Shown in pieces: positions 47,101 to 58,700 of a DNA stretch of 64,000 nucleotides. The notes under the pieces are model-generated. The model was not told where the DNA came from. It searched no databases and saw nothing but the letters and a program-made list of their open reading frames with translations. Made by a program: the position numbers and the translations under genes. The DNA comes from Pontederia crassipes (lineage: Eukaryota; Streptophyta; Magnoliopsida; Commelinales; Pontederiaceae), in the NCBI GenBank assembly GCA_030549335.1, contig CM060195.1, positions 31,190,874 through 31,254,873 of the forward strand. The letters are read 5' to 3'. Position 1 is the stretch's first letter. Every line of letters begins with the position of its first letter.

Positions 47101-48475
47101 TCAATAATCAAATCATAACATTCTAGTTTAACTTGGTCACCACTTATGTAAAAACTTGAAGATATCTTGCAAGCCAGCCTACGAGAAAGTGATTTCTTAG
47201 TTTGATGAACCAGAAACACAGATCTTCATGTCATATTCGAAAGATGTATGAATTACAATCAAGGAATCTCAAGAGAAAATAGTAAAAGATAATAACCAAA
47301 GAGTGAAAGGTATACTCACCCACCCATTTCACAAGCCTCTTCCCTGTGAAAGACAAGCTTTTGAGGGTCAGCACCTCTTAGATGACACAACTTTGACTGC
47401 ACAAAATAAAAGAAAAACACCACTATATTATTAGTTATTACTATAAACAACAACAACAACAACAACAAAGCTTTATCCCACTATATTTATAGTTATTACT
47501 ATAAAACAAATAAAAAATTCTTTGACATATTACTGAGATTATTGATATTAAGAGGAACGGATGGCAACCATAGGAACTTGCAGTCTTTTGTAGTCATTCT
47601 CACATGACTTTTTGTTGTACTATCTTTGTTCATTGACAGTAAACAACGATAGCTCGAGTTGTTTTTCAAAGTAAAACTACAGAGTTTTCTTTTCAAAAAT
47701 GCAACCAAGATATTGCAGTTCGGCGAGAGTTAACAAGTTATCATCTCAGCCATGGTTTCTATTTATTTTCAGGTCATGATTTTAACTCATAACAATATTA
47801 GCAAGAGAGAAGAGTCAGTGACGTGCAGAAGCACCAGATTATTAAGGAGTTTAAAAATAACTCTTATATTTTTATAATAGTAAGGACTAGATTGCAAACG
47901 TTACCGAAAATCATATAAAAGAAAGGCCATACCATCAGCATTATAGGAAGATGGCCAAAATTGAAACTTTCTCGCACAACAACACCATCGTCATACTGGA
48001 AACACAAGGTTGCCCTGAATTCGCCTTTATAGGTGCTCCTTCCCATCCTACACTGTTCCCCAAACATGTATCATTCTCTAACTCCCAATGAGTAAAATAA
48101 ACTAAAAGTTCAAAATTGAACACAGAACTGCACCGACCTCATGAGGAAACAAGGGCTCGGTCAGTCGACCGTCCCTCATCGGGCGCGTCAGCTGTGGTTT
48201 CTCCAGAGACAGTAAACAAATCATCCGTCAAAGAACACAACTTTACAAATTACTTCGAAATAGAATTGGAGAAGTAACTACACAATAAGATGAAAAAACG
48301 ATTAAAGGATATCTCTAAGCGTCATCTTAGTAGAAGGGTCGCATATGGCCACGGGTCTGATGGAGACGAGAGCCTTTTCCAACCCCTCGTCAAGGAAGTA
48401 GTCGAAGGACTCAATGTGAGGGCGGAAGAGCTCGCGGAGAGCCGCGAGATCGGCCTCCTTTGACTTCGACGTCAT
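32139..48475 (-). CDS. NRPA2: DNA-directed RNA polymerase I subunit 2
   Basis: Second largest subunit of nucleolar RNA polymerase I, which transcribes 45S rDNA. 27 minus-strand exons join in frame to 1167 residues: 48475-48313, 48211-48138, 48052-47933, 47396-47320, 46232-46169, 46011-45941, 44914-44837, 44749-44704, 44043-43863, 43786-43734, 43650-43577, 43486-43369, 41592-41508, 41414-41302, 39850-39723, 39614-39535, 38951-38710, 38609-38445, 38303-38139, 38008-37934, 36978-36875, 36794-36719, 35331-35206, 35108-34965, 34418-34206, 33067-32813, 32552-32139. Landmarks: [14 protein letters not shown] (about 491), [13 protein letters not shown] with the acidic pair near the active site (about 760), [12 protein letters not shown] (about 888), and a C-terminal zinc site CSYC...CHSC (about 1089-1128). 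[14 protein letters not shown] and KFIDATPF mark Pol I rather than Pol II or III. Introns are GT-AG except intron 1. Confidence 0.95.
33835..33876 (-). repeat. Short direct repeat with T-run spacer next to a SINE
   Basis: atatttcccc (about 33837-33846) recurs at 33863-33872, with a T-run plus aaatg between. The second copy was later used as the target of the SINE at 33877. NRPA2 intron. Confidence 0.55.
33861..34068 (+). mobile_element. Au-type SINE, full length, with 16-bp target duplication
   Basis: The SINE is 33877-34052. tgatatttccccaaag flanks it at 33861-33876 and 34053-34068. This is the reference copy: starts AAACTCCGCCTATA, includes TATAGCCGGTCCCAAGCCCGG-type sequence, CCTGTCGAATC (B-box-like), GTAGCCGACCCCACC and GATAAGGCTT, and ends (TTG)n. 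It lies antisense to NRPA2 in the intron before exon 26. Confidence 0.95.
37812..37857 (-). repeat. Micro-insert flanked by a perfect 17-bp repeat (NRPA2 intron 20)
   Basis: atcacattctaaatcat occurs at 37812-37828 and 37841-37857. The 12-bp insert is ttttttagacaa, an A-run on the gene strand. Confidence 0.9.
43039..43077 (-). repeat. Micro-insert flanked by a near-perfect direct repeat (NRPA2 intron 12)
   Basis: atactgttgat (about 43040-43050) and atactgctgat (about 43062-43072) flank ttttttatgga. One mismatch; T-runs follow both copies. Confidence 0.6.
44375..44578 (-). mobile_element. Au-type SINE with 16-bp target duplication
   Basis: The SINE is 44391-44562, full length on minus. aaaattcatagaataa flanks it at 44375-44390 and 44563-44578. 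NRPA2 intron 8, same sense as the gene. Confidence 0.95.
45107..45152 (-). repeat. Micro-insert flanked by a 12-bp direct repeat (NRPA2 intron 6)
   Basis: tgagcagcagtt occurs at 45107-45118 and 45141-45152. The 22-bp insert is a T-run followed by gaaacgtgc, that is GCACGTTTC plus an A-tail on the gene strand. Confidence 0.85.
45783..45927 (-). mobile_element. Au-type SINE, 5'-truncated with internal deletion
   Basis: On minus it runs from about CAAGCCCGG to (TTG)n and lacks the GGCTGTCGGG-type stretch other copies carry. It ends about 14 bp before NRPA2 exon 6 (45941), so it lies just inside the donor side of intron 6. Confidence 0.85.
47421..47505 (-). mobile_element. About 31-bp SINE tail with target duplication
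   Basis: Only GGATAAAGC plus (TTG)n of the SINE is present (minus, about 47448-47478). tagttattactataaa flanks it exactly at 47432-47447 and 47490-47505. The similarity extends to about 27 bp with two mismatches (47421-47447 versus 47479-47505). NRPA2 intron 3. Confidence 0.85.
48212..48312 (-). other. U12-type AT-AC intron (NRPA2 intron 1)
   Basis: After exon 1 (…ACG CTT AGA G) the minus strand reads ATATCCTTT, the exact U12 AT-AC donor consensus. No GT donor fits the frame. Near the 3' end TTCTTTGAC (minus strand of 48227-48235) matches the U12 branch-site consensus, and 16 nt after its A the intron ends in AC before TGTCTCTGGAG. Splicing there joins 163 + 74 nt in frame (TLR-VSLEKP), matching the region of RNA polymerase I subunit 2. 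Intron length is 101 bp. Confidence 0.85.
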
Positions 48476-49543
48476 GTCTCGGCCTGCGCGCTACCTTCCA
48501 GGGACGACGGACGGAGCGGTCGAGGCGGGTGGAGGGCCGCGAGATCGTCTGCCTTCGACTCGGCTTGCTGTTCACGAAGGAGGTGGTCGAGCGGGTGTTA
48601 TTCGAGCGCCGCGAAGAGGCGGTCGAGTTGGTGGTCGTTGAGCGCCGCGCAATCGCCGGCGCAGGAAGGAGACGGACGGAGACGAAGTAAGTGGTCGGAG
48701 GGGGTGCCAGTTCTAAAACCCTAATAACGAAGGTTTACATGAGATCGGGCTTGACGGATATTAAATTTTTGTTTTCTTTTACTTCCTATTTTCATCCAAA
48801 ATCTAATATGAGTTGTATGATGTCCTTCATTAAAACAAATATATAAACCTATTAAGAGTCATTATCGAGATATAAAAAAAATAACTAAAGTGTGTTCACC
48901 GTATTTCCATTTAACATTACCTAGCATAGATTATCACTAAAAAAAATTGTCACTTGTTAAATTATTAGCAATGTAGATTACTTTATTGAGTATGCATAAG
49001 TAATCTATATGACAATTCCTATTAATTATTTATAAGAAAATATAAATTTATGAGTTATTTAGATATATAAGAAAATATACAATTTTTACCAATATATCCT
49101 TAATCAAAAGAATTATATTTAGATATATAAATTATTTTTTAACTTCGTAAACTTAAATCACAAATATATATTCTCACCCTTAAAATTAAAATTTATAAAA
49201 CAATTAATATATTTTTAAAATATGATAATAATATAGTCATAATAATTATAATTTTATTTGATTAATTTTATAATTTATTTAATTATTATTATTATAATTT
49301 ATTCAATGTGTTTTAGAATTTATTTAAATAAAACTGTAAAGGACAAATGCGAAAAATAAAATTTAATAGATAACAACTAAGGTGATAACGTGAATTGTCT
49401 ACCCTCTCATAGGCAATGTGGATTGCCTGAGCAATGTAGATTACTCATTACTTGTCACAAGTGAATAAAATAATGTGGTGGGCTCAGGTAATTTAATACA
49501 ACATTACCTGATAATTTACAAAGATTACCTCTAGAGAAACCCG
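48476..49543. promoter_or_regulatory. NRPA2 5' flank
   Basis: 48476-48720 is GC-rich and likely contains the promoter and 5' untranslated region. The 76-codon plus-strand frame at 48460-48690 overlaps the NRPA2 start and is not credible. A GC-rich word of exon 1 (gccgcgagatcg, about 48440) recurs at 48536. From 48760 on the DNA is AT-rich and featureless. Confidence 0.4.
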
Positions 49544-51494
49544 TTATCCATGTAGCAACGTGAGCATTAATTGCTTCATCCGGGGTCCACCAAGATGGAG
49601 ATGACTCGGGGGCAGCGCAGCTAGTCGCCGGGGAGAGCTACTAATGTCGCAGCCAAGCTTGTCTTGTTCCCTCTTTAGGATATCCCCTTGAGCGAAGCGA
49701 ACCATTTTTTTCCCACTCTCAATTGAACCATGCTTGAACAATCAACGATCTGTCATCGATCGTGGATCGGATGGACATACGCTTAGATAACACACTCCTA
49801 CCAATTTGAATGGATAGGGCACCCATTAAATCCAAAGTTAAATTTAAACTAGAAACTTTGAAACGTGTTATCAAACATAAATAATAAGTTATTTCTACTT
49901 TTCTTTAGGAAAAGTGATTATCTATTATGAGAAACCTAGGAATTATCCCGATACAATATACATCGGACATCTAGCTAGAGGAGGATCATTCATGGCCAAA
50001 AGATGCTAAATAGTCAGGTGCCTAGTTAGCCACTCTAAAAACATATTCTTGCAAAAGAGATATATAGTGCCATGCGTTTCTTAGGATGTTCAATATTCTC
50101 CAAGGAGTTTTTTATGATAATCTGTTGTAATGTAGTTGAATTTGTGCCACTGTGAACGCGTTTGTATCCAAGTTCGATAAACTTTTGTTGTCCCTTCATC
50201 AGTCCCTTGCCATTTATACTTCAATAGGGCTTATGAAGTGGCACTCAAAAAATATACATAGTAATAAATTATCAAATGCATAATTAATTGTTTCTAGTTT
50301 TCTAGTTAAATATTAATACATAATTGATTAAATTTTAAATTTTTGAAGAATATAAGGACAATGATCAGCTTAGTTTTAGAAAAGAAATTAGACTCAATAT
50401 AAATTTAGGCTCGACTCGAACAAATTTACCTAATATCCTTCTTGAATTTTGCGTTGTCCATGCCATGCATCACATTAGTCTTAAGGCATATACATATTTT
50501 GGCTTGAACTTTAACAACAATCTTAACATTTTAGGTTTTAATATTTACATTTTTTTCATATTTTATAAGTTTTATATTGTTTTGGTTGGACTACGAGTGG
50601 CCGCATTCCATAGTCGAGTTAAAGTTTGAAGAACACAAGAGAATTGAGGAAAAGCAACAAAAATAGGAAATAATATTTTCTTTGTTGATTTTTTACTTTA
50701 GACATATTTCATACACCAACAAGAAGTTTGTTTCTATTTTTGCATCCAAACGTTTAAAAAATAAAATGTTCAGATGAACATTTTGAAATTTTAAAACCAC
50801 ATCCAAGTTGATGAAACAAATATGAATTATTTTGGAAGTGAGAACAATAATTGAACATAATTAGTTATTTGACATTTATACTTTGCACAAAAATATGCTA
50901 TACTTAAATAATAAATTAAATTTTATATTTTAAATATTAACATCTTTGACCGTTAATCAATTAGTATATAATTGATGGGTTATAATATATATCTAAAATA
51001 GGCATCGGAAAATATTTATTTATGATCTAATCATTATTTAATTGCTATAATATAATAATTATTTAATGGATAATATTTTATTAAGAGTAGAATAATAAGA
51101 AATTATTCATTTAATAACTAAAATTGTTTTAAGATTAAAATTACTTAGTATTATTTAAAATATCTTATTTATTTAATAAATATTTTAAACAGATACATAA
51201 CTATTATTTAAAAATATATATACATAAAATATATTCTTTTATCTTTTTTATTCTCATTGCAACCAAATACTATTTTATCTTTTATGATAAAAACATGTCT
51301 CAACCAATACTATTTGATATTCTATCCTAACAATATGTCTGACTCTTATTAAAAGATCACTTAGCAATTTTACATAACAATAGGGGAGGGATACATGTGA
51401 CATCAAGACGAACTTGTTCCAATTAAAATAGTAAAAAATATTATTGTACCACTTCCTAAATGTCACGTGGATGCCCTATCATCTTGCATTATGC
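49544..51494. other. AT-rich intergenic DNA with one odd GC-richer patch
   Basis: 49544-49741 is locally GC-richer with a 65-codon minus frame (ILKREQDKLGCDISSSPRRLAALPP in part). No family is recognised, and it may be a relic of a repeat or gene. The remainder is AT-rich without recognisable genes. Confidence 0.3.
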
Positions 51495-51600
51495 TCCCAA
51501 TGCACTATGCAAATGCTCTAAAGCACTCTAGTTAAAAAAGGTTATGATGCTAAAAAAAAGTGCTTGGATAGGTGACCAAGCCACATATGAGACCATGCAC
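51495..51600 (+). pseudogene. Possible 5S rRNA-derived relic
   Basis: It contains aatgcac, agttaa and then gtgcttggataggtgacc, close to the plant 5S internal promoter C-box region (GTACTTGGATGGGTGACC as remembered, about 16 of 18). The parts are in 5S order but the rest is diverged. It could be chance or a 5S-derived SINE head; not a functional gene. Confidence 0.25.
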
Positions 51601-52032
51601 TATAATTATGAAAAATTATTGTACTGAGAGGATGCTTGTATCAGATTAAGTGGAATAGGATCATTAATTTTCTTGTATCATACAAGATCAAGTGATATGA
51701 CCAAAAGCCAACATAATAAATAAAATCATGTTGACATCTAGTAATGACACTTCTTGATTATTGATATGTTATGATGTAATCATGCGTTAATGATTAAATT
51801 GTATAACATATTGGAGTTGTTTAACATTAATAAATGTTGTATGATGTGATCATATTGTGATACACATTTATTGACATAAAAAAGTTCATCATCATGATAA
51901 TATTAAAAGATTGAACAACTTTAATCATCGTAAGATGATAGTAAGATGTGCTCGAGGGACTTGTTCTCACAAGATATTCATCTAAATATCACTTAAGTAA
52001 ATGAATCATCTGAATTGACCTACTAGAAGTAC

Positions 52033-53700
52033 ATCACTTATTCATCACTAGAACACATATTCATTTATGTGATCCTCTAACCATAAATGTTGAGATGAAC
52101 ATGTACATAAATTTGGTACTTTTTATATTAATCACTATAACTTTTTTATTATAATCAAATGATTTGGCATTGGTGCATAAAGATGATGTGTACATTAAAT
52201 CTAACATATTTTTGTAGAATTTTATAATATAATAATAATTAACTTGTGTGGTCATAGCATGAAAATGTGAGTCTCAAATTTAGATGATAAATTAATTATA
52301 GTATATGCAATTGAAAAGGATAAAACATAATTAAAAATTTACAACCACTTAAGGTTCACCTATTAATTCATATTACTATAGGAACTTGATGTGTTGTCAA
52401 GTGTTGCTTTTGTTTAGTAATAGTTATTATGACAAAAGTAATGTAAACCTAATAGGTCATATACAAATGATTGCTTTGTAATAATCTAAGTAAAATAAAT
52501 ATGCCGTCACATATTGTAGCAATCTAAATAAAATAAATACGTTGGCACATATTGTACTCAGATACCAAGCAACACAAGATAAGATAATGGTATTAATTAG
52601 AATAATTCTATGCCACAATTATGATATTAAATATATTCAAAAGTATACATGAAGTGGTCCAATTAATATTTATTTGAACTTAATGATATCGAACTGAACC
52701 GTATTGCTCTTGTACCGAATTTGATCACTTATTCATCACTAGAACACATTTTCATTAATGTGAACCTATAACCATAAATGTTGAGATGAACATGTACATG
52801 GATTCGATACTTTTATATTAATCATTAAAACCTTTTTAGTATAATCAAGATGTTGGTACATAAATATGATGTGTACATTAAATCTAACATATTTTTATAG
52901 AATTTAATAATATAATAATTAACTTGTGTTCATAGCATGAAAATGTTTTGAGTATAAAATTTAGATGATAAATTAATTATATTATATGCAATTCAAAAGG
53001 ATAAAAACGTAATTGAAAATTTACGATAGCTTAAGGTTCACATTAATTCATATTAGTATAAGGACCTTGATGTCTTGTCAAGTGTTGTTTGTTTAGTAAT
53101 AGTTATTAGGACAAAAGTAATATGAATTTAACGAGTCATACACAAATGACTGTGTTGTAGCAATCGAAGTAAAAGAAATATGTTGGCACATATTGTACTC
53201 GGACACCAAGCAACACAAGATAAGATAATAGTATTAATTAGAATAATTTTATGCCACGATTATGATATTAGAGATATTCAAAAGTATACATGAAGTGATC
53301 CAATTAATATTGATTTGGACTGAATGAGACCGAACTGAACCAAATTGCTCTTGTACCGAATTTGATCACTTATTCATCACTGGAACACATTTTCACTAAT
53401 GTGACCCTATAACTATAAATGTTGAGATGAACATGTACATGGATTCAATACTTTTGATATTAATCATTAAAACTTTTTTAGTGTAATCAAAATGTTGGTA
53501 CATAAATGTGATGTGTATATTAAATCTAACATATTTTTGTAGAAGTTTATAATATAATAATAATTAACTTTTGTGGTCATAGCATGAAAATGTGAGACTC
53601 AAGTTTAAATGATAAATTAATTATATTATATGCAATTCAAAAGGATAAATTCATAATTGAAAATTTACGATAGCTTAAGGTTCACGTTAATTCATATTCA
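52033..53700. repeat. Tandem repeat of 640-690-bp units, about 2.5 copies
   Basis: Units start at atcacttattcatcac: 52033, 52724 and 53365 (periods 691 and 641). The third unit stops at about 53700. Shared landmarks include gttgagatgaacatgtacat, attaaatctaacatattttt, aattaactt, catagcatgaaaatg and acaccaagcaacacaagata. The units are well diverged, and units 2 and 3 are closer to each other than to unit 1. No coding capacity. Confidence 0.9.
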
Positions 53701-54540
53701 AAAGGATCTTGTTCTATGGCAACACTTCTGACTTCCTTATCTTTTGCACCATAGGGCAACCACTAGAGACGCCTCAAGAAGCTCTACTCCTCTCGTATTC
53801 TGCGTGATCATAGAGTGCAATCTACTGATAGCTCATAAGCGAAGAGGTTGCTTCCATGCTCACTAATATCTAGATCTCACCCTTTGATAGCCCATGGATC
53901 GTTCGACTAGTGAAAATCTAAGCATCCCCATGGCTTCTATTATCATCATGATGCAAGATAATAACACATATAAATGTGTTGGATTTAGATGTCATGTGGT
54001 TTAGGCATTCATTCTGGCACATCCAGAGCAGATTGCACCTCATCATGTCTACCGATGAAGACTTCATCAGAGATTCTGATAATGTGATTATTGACGGCGG
54101 ATTCATGTATGCCAAGTCCCCTGATCATAAGACTGTTTCTACCACCATTGGTTGTTCTTGTGGCACTAGCACTCAGGCATGAACGAGCAATGGTGTGCCT
54201 CAAAGTGCAATCCTTGGAGCCAACTGACTTTGCTAGATTCTGCCAACTGACTTTGCCAGCCAACTAATCAGTCATTGTCATCGTGGCCATTATCATCTTC
54301 ATCGTGGTCTTGACGTCAACAAGATATGAATCGTGCAAGCGAATTATTGTGGCGATAGTTATAGCAACAACAAGAAGAATCACGATCTAGCAGTCCTTAT
54401 GCACGACTAGAAGAATTATAAAACAATCGTGTTAATATCAAACAACAATAGTGCACAAGAAGATTTCACACCTGAGTTCCAAATAAATGTAAGATCAATA
54501 TGCTTAATTAATTGCCTCAAATAATTATTTAGTTTTATCA
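53701..54540. other. Less AT-rich unassigned segment
   Basis: It begins exactly where the third tandem unit ends. It has 60-84-codon frames on both strands at 53918-54263 (for example DNVIIDGGFMYAKSP on plus) but no recognisable family. A phrase ccaactgactttgc repeats at about 54221 and 54243. Possibly a decayed transposon or gene fragment. Confidence 0.3.
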
Positions 54541-54559
54541 TAAAACAATCTCGTATATA

Positions 54560-54562
<3 letters not shown>

Positions 54563-54596
<34 letters not shown>
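54563..54596. repeat. (TA)n microsatellite
   Basis: About 16 TA units in an uninterrupted run. Confidence 0.95.
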
Positions 54597-54598
<2 letters not shown>

Positions 54599-55481
54599 AT
54601 TTATACAGACACATGGGACAGTATGTTGTGTCGATTTTCTTTTCTTTTCAATTTCTTTTTGTCCCTTGGTTTTCTTTATACACAATCAATTTTTTTTATT
54701 TTTTTTATGAACACATTCGAAAGTAAGGAATAGAGTTGTATATTTATAGATACAAAACAAGGAAAAATGTTATCATATAATTATCAACCCAATAACATAT
54801 TCATTTTTCTATTGAAATTAAAAAAGGCCACATTAACATATGATAGAATAAATAATAATTTCCCTCCATGCATACTACATTGACATTTTTGCACTATATA
54901 TGCATGTCACACTCAATTCTGTGACTAATTAAGTTTTAATCCTAATTATCATACTTTTAATCTTATTAAACTATTCTAAAATAAATTTGACAAATTCTCC
55001 TCCTTTATTCACATGGTGTCATTTTTTTCACACACTATCTAACAAAACAGTACTTCAAATATTGTGTCATATCACCTCACAAATTGTTTGTATTATCATA
55101 TATTTCAACACCTATGCTTATATAATGCATGCATGCCAAAAAGAAAAGAGAAGGAGAAATAAAAGTGCTTCAACGACTCGACCTCTTATATATGCATCAA
55201 AGGCAAGCTTCGAGTCGACTCAACTCTAGAACTTAAAATTATTTGAAAAATTCAACAAAGATAATGTGAACAACAAGCATTTGCTTACTAAGTGGATAAA
55301 AGTACAACATAATGGAACAATATGAGTGCATATAATATTTAAATAATCAGATTTTTCACATGAGAAAATATTTAAAGCATAGTTCTTATCAAATCATATG
55401 AACTTTTACATAAATAAAAGTAATCAAGATATCATCATATTCTCAATTAAACTCTACACATATGTCATTGCATATACTCAT
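54597..55481. other. AT-rich intergenic DNA
   Basis: No gene or repeat with clear boundaries is visible. Confidence 0.4.
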
Positions 55482-55765
55482 CATGGGTCAATATATATCC
55501 TTCTATGATCATGTGTCATACAGTTAAGCAGAACTTCGTAATCATGAGTCTCGGATACACAGAGCCTATCATGGATCAATACGTATCTCTTAATGATTGT
55601 GTGTCATATAATTAAAGCAGAGCTTCACAATCATGATTCTCAGATACACAGAGTATAACATTGGTCAATAAGTATCCCTTCATAATTGTGTATCATACAG
55701 TTAAGTAGAGCTTCATAGTCACAACTCTTAAATATGTAGAGCATAATACAGATCAATATGTGCAC
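55482..55765. repeat. About 89-bp tandem repeat, three units plus a partial
   Basis: Units begin at catgggtcaata (55482), catggatcaata (55570), cattggtcaata (55659) and the partial cagatcaatatg (55748). Each holds tgtgtcatacagttaa-, gagcttcacaatcat- and gatacacagag-type blocks. Divergence is about 15-20 percent by eye. Confidence 0.9.
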
Positions 55766-58700
55766 GCAAAGCACCCTCCAAAGGAGAAAAACACCCGATA
55801 TACACTCCAAAAGCATCATGTATACTGAATACAGTCCCAGATACCTTTTTCAACTAGCATAACTAATGAATACATGGAATTTAATAATATCAAAATACGC
55901 GCCATAATTTACAATATCAAGTAAATTTTGTTTTAAATTTACAAGCATTATTCTCTGAAAACTATTTTCATGTAAGAGTTTACTTCATCTCATATGAAAT
56001 TCTCGAAACATATCATAAATATATTTCATAACTCAATATATATTCCAATAATACTAGTAATAATAATATTTGCTTGAAAGAATATCATAAATAAAAGAAG
56101 TAACATATATAATTTTTCTATGTTGTAAAATTACTCACTCACCTTCTACTTTATGTTTTCAAGGAGGTTTATTAGTTTTGTCTCATTTCACTTGTAGCTT
56201 GATGTCTTTTTACTTTCCAATTCATTAGTAAAAATAATATGCAATTCCTACTCATGATGCATGAATACTTATACATCTTAGAATGCATATAATTTCTTCT
56301 AAATATCTAGTGTTCAATCTCAGGTGTCTATGTCTATAGGCTATTACACACATAAAACTATTTATTATTACATGATCTTCCAAAGCTTGACTAGGTGTTG
56401 TTTCATGATTTTAGTCTGAGTGACTATCAATAATTAATTAATAGCTTCTTAACCATAAGCTCAAATCTTATGATTTTAGATGAATTAAAGACTAGACTTA
56501 CTAAGGTGTTCAACTTATAAATATAATCAAATAATGTTTAGTGGATAATTCATAAAAGTCTAAGCAATTTAATTTAGGATTTGTGTTTTGGCAGACTGTG
56601 TGTTACTGAAAGAATAATTTATATATTTAATAATACTTATCCATTTGAATAGATCATACTTTTCCTAGAATATTAATTCATTAATAGTTAGTCATAAAAA
56701 TTGTAGAATTTAATTCCTTGTATACTTGTCTAACAAAAATAGTCAATTCGACTTGGGTTCTATCCATGTTCTGAAACCAGACAAAAAGGGTCATGCGGGA
56801 TGAAAAACTTATTTCTCCACCTATGTAATTTCAAATTGGATGATTTCACTTCTCACCCAATCATTTGTAAGCCTAATTAAGCATATCTAAATTTTAAATC
56901 CTAATTCAACTTACCCGAATCGTACCATAGTTTATAAGACGAACCTGTCTCTGACTAAGGATAGAGTGAGCGACCCATGAAGATAGGTTCATACTTCCTC
57001 TATAAAAGCCTGATTCCAGAGGCCATGTAAAATCAACTTCAAAATGATGGACCATGTAAAATTTCAGAATTTATGGAGAAAGAAATATAAAGTTATGATC
57101 TCATGAATTAGAAGGTCAATTTCGAATATACATATTCACCTTAAATCAGCGGCCTTGTATATGATGTTCGGCTAGGTCATTTCCCCTGAAAATGTTTCGA
57201 CTCTCCAAGGATAAGAATATGCAATTTGAATAGTTTTTACTAAGCAGTTGGTGAGCTACCTACTTTTGATATCTTATTGGTTAAGGTGGATGTCCAATCA
57301 TTATTTTTGGTTAAAAATCAGTATTTATCCTTTATTAACATTAATTAATCATAATTAAACACATGTATTATAATATTTACAAATATTAAAATTTATTCTT
57401 AATAATATTATATAATTTTTTAATAATGCTTATCGATAATATAATTATCATTATGTTTTAATCCAAATGTTAGCTGCTACTACACAAACTTGACTATATA
57501 AGAATATAAACTAACTTAATATTATAATTAGAATCATTATTATGAAAAAAATGACACAATTGGCGCACATCCGTGACAATACACCTTAAAAAGTTTTTAA
57601 TCCGAGAATAGCTATCTAGTTCTCTATGACTAAATCTATCTGCTATTACACAACAACTTGCCAAGGTTGAAAAGAGGTGGGAAAGGTGTTTAAATATAAT
57701 TTAAATGTCATTGCATGATTTTGTTTACTCATTGTTTATGGCATCTTATTTAGGAAGGAAATCCTATATAAAATTATTTTTTAACAAGTATCGTTCCTTA
57801 CATAATTTTACTAAAAGAATATGTTAATGTTTAAATTATAACTAAAGTAAAAAAGAATTGTTAAAATTTACAAAAAAAAAAGGTTCCATACACGAACAAA
57901 AACCTACAAGTCATTTCCAAAGGAATTTAATTTTTATAGTACATATTTAAAAATGATTTTATGTTATATATATGTTATAACTAGATTTCTTATTAATTTT
58001 TATAGACTATTTAAAACTGAGTCTAAGACATTGGATTCCTAGTACGCATGTATTCATATTTAATCACAATTGTATTTAACTAATATATATGCACACACAA
58101 ACAAATGAATATTAGGATATAAAACATAATTTTTTAATAAAATACAAAAACCATTTCAAAGTTATAAAATAATATTAGTATTCTTATATAAAAAATATAT
58201 AATTTAATATTTATATTTATAAATTAGTTAAAATTGCCTAGCTAACTTAGAATATATGTTAACTAAATATTTGGGTGGGTTGTCTCATGTTCATGTGCTA
58301 CTCATTTAAGCATAGATGGTTGGCGTGAGTTTCACAATTGGTTTAAAGTTGGGGCGAATTGGAGTGTTGGCACTTGTGTCATGATAAAAGAGGAAAACAA
58401 AAAAGAAGAGATGAAGCAACTAAAACTTTCACATGTTGTTAGCATGTGATACAAGATCCATTGAATTGTTGTAGTAGTCAATTGTTGCATGGCTTATTTG
58501 CAATGACGATTATGATTAAAATATCAAACATGAGAGACATGGATGTCAAATGGCACTCACACACTATCCTTTTTATCACAAGACAAATAACTCACCAACA
58601 ACAACACAGCTAATTTTGAAGTTGATATCATGGACCGCTCCACTTAGCCAAACGAGCCATAAACTTCCATTAACTTACATAGAATATAACTAGGGTTCAA

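Noticed and set aside
32139-48475. Assignment as Pol II or Pol III second subunit
   Set aside because: The C-terminal third and the short N-terminus match the Pol I subunit pattern ([22 protein letters not shown]).
48313-48475. A conventional GT donor for NRPA2 exon 1
   Set aside because: No GT near the end of homology keeps the frame into LEKPQL; the ATATCCTTT/AC solution does so exactly.
48460-48690. 76-codon plus frame overlapping the NRPA2 start
   Set aside because: Overlaps exon 1 and the promoter on the opposite strand; Arg/Glu-rich composition from GC-rich repeats, with no family motif.
54416-54685. 89-codon minus frame across the TA microsatellite
   Set aside because: Ile/Tyr run is the translation of (TA)n.
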